This document shows, piece by piece, positions 58,299 to 64,000 of a stretch of 64,000 bases of DNA. Location of the stretch: positions 996,727 to 1,060,726 of the forward strand of contig OY365812.1 of the NCBI GenBank assembly GCA_959347315.1, in the 5' to 3' direction. The first letter of the stretch is position 1, and each line of letters begins with the position of its first letter. The notes under the pieces are model-generated. The model searched no databases. It saw only the letters and a list, made by a program, of their open reading frames with translations, and had not been told where the DNA came from. The stretch is from Bimastos eiseni. Taxonomy: Eukaryota; Annelida; Clitellata; Crassiclitellata; Lumbricidae. Made by a program: the position numbers and the translations under genes.

Positions 58299-59548
58299 CA
58301 GCGGTTTCCAACCTGTGGATGACAACCCCACGAGGGTCCTCCTGGAACCCTCAGGAATTAAGAAAAACAGTTTTCACGGTAATTTTCTTCATCTTTTCAT
58401 TCCGGCGTAGTCAGCGCAGGTCTCTTATACCCAATAATTATTCAGTCATGATTATACATCAACTACTGCACTACAGCGACTTACATTAATTTTTACTTTT
58501 TTTATACCTCTCCTTCTAGTTCTTTGCCCCTTCGGCATGTTCAAATGTCCGACGTCACCACTCCTGTCGCTGCTGGGCCTCTTCTTAAAGCTTTTCTTAC
58601 CCATCTGTCATAATGGAGTCAAGCATCATCTATCTTGGTCTTCCTCGTGTCCGCTTCTCCTTCATTTTATCTTCCACGACTGTTATTAGGAGGGGAATCC
58701 CATCTCATGGTGTGCCCAATAAATTTTCTTTGTCTCGTTCTTAGTGTGTATCAGTATTCTTTAATTTGTCCATCGTTTCTTCATTTGTTTTCTGTTCTGT
58801 CCAGCTTATTTTCTCCATTTTTCGCCATGTCCTCATTTCAAAAGCCTCGAGTCATTTTGTCTTTTTCTCATAGTCATGATTGTCTCTGATCCGTACACTA
58901 CTCCATATCGGAATCTTTATCATTCTTATCTTCAGTATCCTGTGTAGTTTTCCTCTCCTTGGTTCTCTCCCTGTTGAGAACGTCTCTTTTCCTATTGCGC
59001 TCCTTCTATTAATTTCCCTGTGACATTTGGTATCTCTCATGATCACAATCCCTATATACAGGTAACAGAATTCCTTCACCTGTTCAATTTATTTTCCACC
59101 AGTGTGTATTTTGACTACCGGTACTGTACATATCTTCAGTACCTTGATGTTTATTTTCATTCCATAATTCTTTATTCAGATGATATCTAGTTCAGTCTAT
59201 CTACCGTTGTTAGACCTTTGCGGCGGCGTTTTGCCAACATTGCCTGGTCATCTTCAATCTCAGCGTCTTGATCCATCTTCCTCCTACTTTTGTAGCCTTC
59301 TCCAGATCCTGTACTCTGATTCATTTAATAAAATAGTTACCAGCAACAAATTATGAATTGTTATGTTAATTAATGATTGATTGTGCTGTCATGCATGAGG
59401 TTTGTGGATTACAAATGGTAAGAAGTGAAATGCAAGGCTGCAAAATTGCGCTGAGTGCAGTGACCTCATAAATTTCTTAGTTTGGAGTCGCCACAACTTA
59501 TGAAATATCATCAGGGGGTCGCAGGACTAAAAAGGTTGAGATCCGCTG
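58299..59548. mobile_element. hAT-type DNA transposon with 8-bp target duplication
   Basis: Ends CAGCGGTTTCCAACCTGTGG and (inverted) CAGCGGATCTCAACCTTTTT share the CAG-GGT--TCAACCT hAT terminal motif. CTTTATAG flanks both sides exactly (58,291-58,298 and 59,549-59,556), the 8-bp duplication expected for hAT. The 1,250-bp interior is largely a LINE fragment, so no transposase is present. Confidence 0.93.
58515..59325 (-). mobile_element. LINE reverse transcriptase 3' half, nested in the hAT
   Basis: Minus-strand frames read EDDQAMLAK (A/F-ADDQA-LA, the RT catalytic YADD-equivalent, damaged), YGMKINIKVLKI, QVKEFCYLYIGIVIMRDTKC, the RRSAIGKETFS segment, LEAFEMRTWRKMEKISWTEQ and KRTRGRPR, a standard order for this LINE class. 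The ORF end is near 58,515, followed by an A-rich 3' tail (ATAAAAAAAGTAAAAATT). Multiple stops and frameshifts. Confidence 0.85.
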
Positions 59549-59556
59549 CTTTATAG

Positions 59557-61519
59557 GCTTTCACCTTCTTATTTTGGATGCCAGGGCTCTTTTCTCTGTT
59601 CTGCTCTACTTCGTCTTTTGCAATTGCATCACATGCCTCTGTCTCCTTGCCCTTCTGTCTGCCCCGGCTGGTGACGCGTGTCTTACTCGTGATACTGGTA
59701 GCGTCGATGTCTAGGTCACTTCTGCGCCAGGTAGGCTATATGGAAGCTATGACGCATGAAGTTGGTCCAGCTCTGGTTCCAGGGCAACAATTGATTCAAA
59801 AGAGGAACTTTGACCTCTTTGTAGTCAGTGCTTGCTCTTTCCCTTAGTCTTTTTCACTGCCTCACACCTTATCATTTCGTGGCATAGCAGTTGTAGAACT
59901 ATTTTGTCTCAAAAGTACGAACGTTGCAGAGCAAATGATTATGCCCAGATCGCAAAGCGGTGTCTGTATGACCGTGGCCGTGATCAGAGCGTAATCATAA
60001 GTCGTACTAGGAAAGTGATTGGTGCCCAGTTGAAGCGCGGTGAGTGTTGCTAACGCGCAGTGAAAGCGTCGTTTGTGCATAATACGATAGTTGTGAGCCT
60101 AGCTGCAATGTGACGGGTTCCTTAGGTGCGAATTGGTTCAATTTGTTGTTGTCAAACATTTATTTTATAAATTTAATGATTCTAACAAATAAACTTTCAT
60201 CTTGTAGATTGCATGATGACGGTAATAATTATACTTTCCCCAATTTTCTTCGTTCTACTGTATAGTTTAAGTATCATTATAGTTATGATTACTTTTGTGA
60301 CTATCATTAAAAAAATGAACATCCTGAACATCTTTTTTCTGGGGTTCATGGTTCGTGAAGTCATATTTGACGGGGTCATGACCCTTGTGACGACATTTGA
60401 CGAGGGGAATGGCGTCAAATATCGTCCAAATTTGCGTGGTGTCATTTTTGGACGACCCCTTATTTGACACGACTTTGAGTCAGACGCTCCATTTCTAAAA
60501 CTTTTATGGCTAGCTCATTTGTGCACACGGGGTTTGACCTCTTTGGCGAGCTCGTGTTATCACATAAATTTTAAGGCCGCGATTATTTTTTAGATCCATA
60601 AATCGCACTGCACCGCTTACAAACTCGACTACCCTGGTTATGCTCTGGCTAAAAAATAGTCTGGAGCCGCCACTACTGACGCGTGAAGAAATAGCGGAGG
60701 AAACCATCCAATCAGTGCCGAAGAGAGATACGAGGTCGATCTGGGTCACCCTTTCATATTCACATATTGGATTCATTCAACCGACGTCTTATCAAATGAG
60801 AAATTGCTGAGAGGAGGAAACAGAGTAAGTCCTGGAAATCGTTTAATATTTCGAATGTCAATTAGCAAAGTTGGAATAAATTTGAATACGTTTTACAGAT
60901 ATGATGCTAAGCTTCTGTCATATATTTTCATGGTCCCCATGGCGTATAATTTATTATCTTATTATTGGAATGAAAGGCAAGAAGCGCATGCGAATAGTCA
61001 TGTATACTAATCATATTGGGCGATGACTGAATAGGCCTACTGTCGAAATCAAGCATTCATACTTTTATTATGCCTATGCTTTAAACCATTGTCCTCGATT
61101 TAATTTGGCAGTTACACATGTTTTGAATAAGAACTTGATATGGAAAATAAAAGTGATGCCTTGGAAAATATTATCCTGCTGATTTACGCTGACGTTGAAT
61201 TACTGAGCAAGCGCGGAATACATCCAATTGCTCTTTCTTAAAATGGGTTTAGATTCGTCTGGAGCGCAATGGATAATACACTGTCAGTATTTTATGTATT
61301 TGTTTTAATTTTTAATGCACTTGATTATATGGCGTCTCTTCAAGAAATCTACACAGACGCACTGCGCTCTCTGCGCTAAGCTACATGGTATTAATTGTCA
61401 TTACAATGAATGTTAGAACAATAATTAGCAAAACAACGCATAGTACATGTAAGCTTTTTGCCTACGACTCGCCAATGGCTTGCCCACGCTCAAGCGTGGA
61501 ATCAAACCAACGAATTCAA
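59557..61519. other. No gene recognised
   Basis: Mixed sequence. At 60,655-60,672 GGAGCCGCCACTACTG resembles a lone transposon terminus. A region at 60,350-60,480 is rich in GTCATTTTTGGACGAC and TTTGACG words. No splice-bounded or motif-bearing coding frame was found. Confidence 0.4.
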
Positions 61520-61760
61520 AGCCAACAGCAACTGACAGATGGCATGGGTATTCAGTCTCTAGGCCAAGCTGCGCTGAAAGGGTAGAGCGATAACAACTGC
61601 CGATATTGATTCGCACAACACGTGGTCGTTTTGAAATGTAGTCCCACACTGGTGGAAGATGAGGCGCGTCCGCATATTCATCGAGGTTCAAGGAGTGTGT
61701 AGAAGAGGCATTCATCGCGTGTTGGTCGGCAGATTGAATAACCACCCGTGACTACATGTA
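61520..61760 (+). repeat. Dispersed repeat R1, copy 2
   Basis: Partner of 37,895-38,230. The 106-codon minus-strand open frame across it (61,425-61,745) has no recognisable domain and is probably incidental. Confidence 0.6.
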
Positions 61761-61984
61761 AACGGTCCACATCACTCCAATGGCCGCGGTACGGCCACAT
61801 GGCTGATCCTCGGCCGCGTAGGCAACTTGCGATACTGTAGACTACTATGTTATCATGCTGCGCTGTTGTCAGTGAGGAAATGAGCGGAAATTATTATATT
61901 TAGGCCTATTATTGTTTTTTTTACCTTGAAGTACTTCATTCTCCCAGGGAGTGAGAGATTTTTATATGATGTGTAATTGTCTGG

Positions 61985-62610
61985 AGGGTCAGGCCTCGTC
62001 ATCAGAGCTTGAAGAGAAAGTACCCTTAATTGCGACAAGATTGTACTGAATGGTGATCGACAGACGTTGAAAAAGGAAGACTGACTCGCGTTTGTCACCA
62101 CTAAAATAATTAAGAGATACGGCTGCCAATTTCATTGATGAAATCCGAAGCTGAAGGGTTCAGAGGGTCATGGGTCCCGATGGCCACAGGTTTAAACATG
62201 TAGGAGGTGGGCAGCCCACCATATCTCTGGGTTTTGCGATAGGCCGCCTGAATCGATGCTGGCCCTGCCAAACCGGTCGTTGGTGCTATATGAAGCGGCA
62301 CAAGTAAGCACAATCGTGGCATACCAAGCCAAGTACTTGCCGCTAGACCAGGGTATGAGGGTTGCTCCGTCAGGAATTTTGCCATCGGATCGAAAGAGGC
62401 CTGCCGATTCTCTGATACTTGGAATATGATGTTATTTATGGCGTGGTGACGTAGGGATCGACCCAGGGCTCTCCTACAAACGAAACCGTGCTGGCTCTCA
62501 GAGCCAACCTTATCGCCAACGTGGCAGGTGTGAGGGCTACATAAATCCAAACCCAGCCTCAGGCCCACCGCCACCCGGACCGCCTCATTGTCAAGGACGA
62601 GGCCACATGC
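61985..62610 (-). mobile_element. LINE ORF C-terminal zinc-binding region (relic)
   Basis: The minus strand reads VGLRLGLDLCSPHTCHVGDK, then GSESQHGFVCRRALGRSLRH and HAINNI, the Cys/His block (C---C, H--xC, RH-xLN) found near the end of some LINE polyproteins. After frameshifts come DGATLIPWSSGKYLAWYATI and SYMFKPVAIGTHDPLNPSAS, then DFINEIG and, in another frame, NYFSGDKRESVFLFQRLSIT, ending DDEA-stop near 61,985. At least three frame changes; inactive. Confidence 0.8.
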
Positions 62611-62697
62611 AGCAACCTGAATGGAGGCTAAAGCTTACACTGAAGCTTCCAGCCTCGCTTGGCTGACCAGACCAACAGCGCACCGGCAGATTTCAGC

Positions 62698-62731
62698 CTA
62701 TTATTATTATTTTTATTATTATTATTATTAC

Positions 62732-62782
<51 letters not shown>

Positions 62783-62803
62783 CGTTATTATTATTATTAC
62801 TAT
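62698..62803 (+). repeat. (TTA)n microsatellite
   Basis: About 105 bp of TTA with rare substitutions. It closes the inverted copy of repeat R3. Poly-Leu and poly-Tyr open frames here are artefacts. Confidence 0.97.
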
Positions 62804-63180
62804 TAGTATGTGTATTTGTGTATGCGTGCGTGTGCAGGTGTGTAGGTTTGTGTCTTTTTCTGCGTCCTTCTCGTCTGATATCTATTTACCCTCTCTCTGT
62901 CTCTTCGTCTGTCTGTCATTCTCTTTCAGGCAAGGTGGGGTGGGACAACAGCTACAAATAAAACTTCTAACTCTTCACTTTTATGTTAGTCTCTCTTCTC
63001 CTGGTTTGCTCAGGTGACTCTTAATTTCCAATAAGGTCTCATTGTCAGCTTTGCCGTCGCCTGTTTGCCTTTTAACAGCGGACATAGTTGATCGCCGCCG
63101 TTGTCCGCGTCAATCGCCTTGACCCATTTATCCAATGACAGTGTTTACGACTGTCACGCCGCAGCAATCTCAACTACAGT
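62804..63180 (-). repeat. Dispersed repeat R3, minus-oriented copy
   Basis: Reverse-complement relative of 53,030-53,470 (see that entry). Homology stops at CAATCTCAACTA, just before a Tc1-like terminus. Confidence 0.75.
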
Positions 63181-63206
63181 GGTGTGCAAAAGTCTTGCAT
63201 TACCCA
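63177..63206 (+). mobile_element. Lone Tc1/mariner-like terminus
   Basis: TA followed by CAGTGGTGTGCAAAAGTCTT, the start of many Tc1-type terminal inverted repeats. No inverted partner was seen downstream within 700 bp, so only one end is present or the rest is lost. Confidence 0.4.
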
Positions 63207-63487
63207 AATTCCTTACCGTTTTTCAGCCCTCCAGTACTTTTAGCTTTATAAGCTTACAGCCTTATAACCAATATACATGTTTATATATACTGCTGCAGGG
63301 GCACTTTGCTTTGAAAATCAACATCTGATGATAGATTGCTTCCAACGTCATCAGTATTATTTATGGTAGGATAACATGACCACACTATAGAAACCTCATA
63401 AAATAATATAACATAACAGGGATTTAAAGTGGTTCAGAAGACGTTTAGTATTTGTTAAAACCACTGTAATTTATCCTGGATAAGTTT

Positions 63488-63835
63488 TTAATAACCCAGT
63501 TTTCCAAGTTTACTCTTAAAAGTTGTGATAGTGCCCACTGAGACAGTATTATCATCCATACCATTCCACAAGTCTACAACTGAAGAAGTTCTGCCCTAAT
63601 GTTCCTTTCGGTTTCTTAAACAATTTATAGATGTGTCGTAGAGTTACTTTGTTATTTGGTGCAAATTGAAAAGCCTCTCCGACTGCACCGCCTCCTTCCC
63701 AAGTAATAATCTTGTAGGCTTCAATCAGGTCACCTCTGCTCCTCCTGATCTCCAATGTTATTGATCCACACGTATTCACTCCTTCTTCATAGCTCAAATC
63801 TTTGTATATCCAAATAATTTTTGTTATCCCACCAT
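63488..63835 (-). mobile_element. LINE ORF 3' end (relic), minus strand
   Basis: It reads TKIIWIYKDLSYEEGVNTCG, then EIRRSRGDLIEAYKIIT, LFKKPKGTLGQNFFSCRLVE, a frame change and DNTVSVGTITTFKSKLGKLG with TAA at 63,490-63,488. RGDLIE-YKI, NFFS-R-V--WN and FK-KL-K are LINE C-terminal signatures. Same family as 52,238-52,478. Confidence 0.85.
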
Positions 63836-64000
63836 AAATAAGAAATCTGTCTCTTGATTGTGATTTGCAAAGTTAAATGCCACGTCTGTAACATAAAAAA
63901 GGAATAATTGGAGACAAGAAAGACTGATCCTGATGGTGGAAATCTGTCATTGGCTTCTCACTCTCGCTCTCTTTCACTCTTAGGTACGCCATGGTCAGCT

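Noticed and set aside
60655..60672. Lone transposon terminus GGAGCCGCCACTACTG
   Set aside because: Resembles ends of some DNA elements, but no inverted partner or target duplication was found.
61425..61745. 106-codon minus-strand ORF as a gene
   Set aside because: It spans repeat R1, has no domain, and the other copy of R1 (37,895) does not keep the frame.
62621..62961. Poly-Tyr and poly-Leu ORFs
   Set aside because: Translation of the (TTA)n microsatellite.

Overview
This window looks like animal nuclear DNA, most likely from a marine invertebrate. Coding exons are sparse and flanked by GT-AG introns, the recognisable genes are of metazoan type (RING/B-box TRIM proteins, kelch proteins, a Ser/Thr kinase), and the rest is a dense mosaic of LINEs, DNA transposons, a tRNA-derived SINE and tandem repeats. 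An echinoderm or other invertebrate deuterostome is a guess, not shown. No bacterial operons, rRNA genes, functional tRNA genes or CRISPR arrays were seen.

Layout. 1-3,411: AT-rich DNA with a degenerate ~0.86-kb-spaced duplication and an unidentified coding-like patch on the minus strand. 3,412-25,815: one uninterrupted 22.4 kb satellite of a 37-bp monomer (about 605 copies) with higher-order duplications inside it. 26,086-37,398: a minus-strand locus with a SINE, a broken kelch exon, a 33-nt linker exon, a LINE tail, a 12-bp minisatellite, four exons of a protein kinase and a decayed TRIM exon. 37,400-41,225: repeats, a MITE with long terminal inverted repeats and a LINE relic. 41,470-48,765: a second minus-strand TRIM-kelch locus whose intron was duplicated; one intron copy then received a foldback element, which in turn received a piggyBac-type element. 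49,166-51,332: a wrecked Ty3/Gypsy retrotransposon. 51,740-63,840: LINE 3' ends, a LINE nested in a hAT-type element with an 8-bp target duplication, short foldback/MITE elements and microsatellites.

How the genes fit together. Two paralogous loci on the same strand each carry a RING/B-box/coiled-coil exon followed 5-9 kb downstream by a single large kelch exon. The junctions all use intron phase 1, and a 33-nt exon in the first locus is also phase 1-1. The simplest reading is one gene family encoding a TRIM-kelch fusion, a candidate ubiquitin ligase with a kelch propeller as its binding end. In the better copy (41,470-48,765) the only lesion seen is one in-frame TAG; it also has two tandem RINGs and lacks B-box 1. 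The other copy (26,610-37,398) has a frameshift and two in-frame stops. A kinase gene fragment with a DSG in place of DFG sits inside the apparent intron of the decayed copy, on the same strand.

Identifications rest on reading translated motifs by eye. No database search was possible, so family names are motif-level calls.
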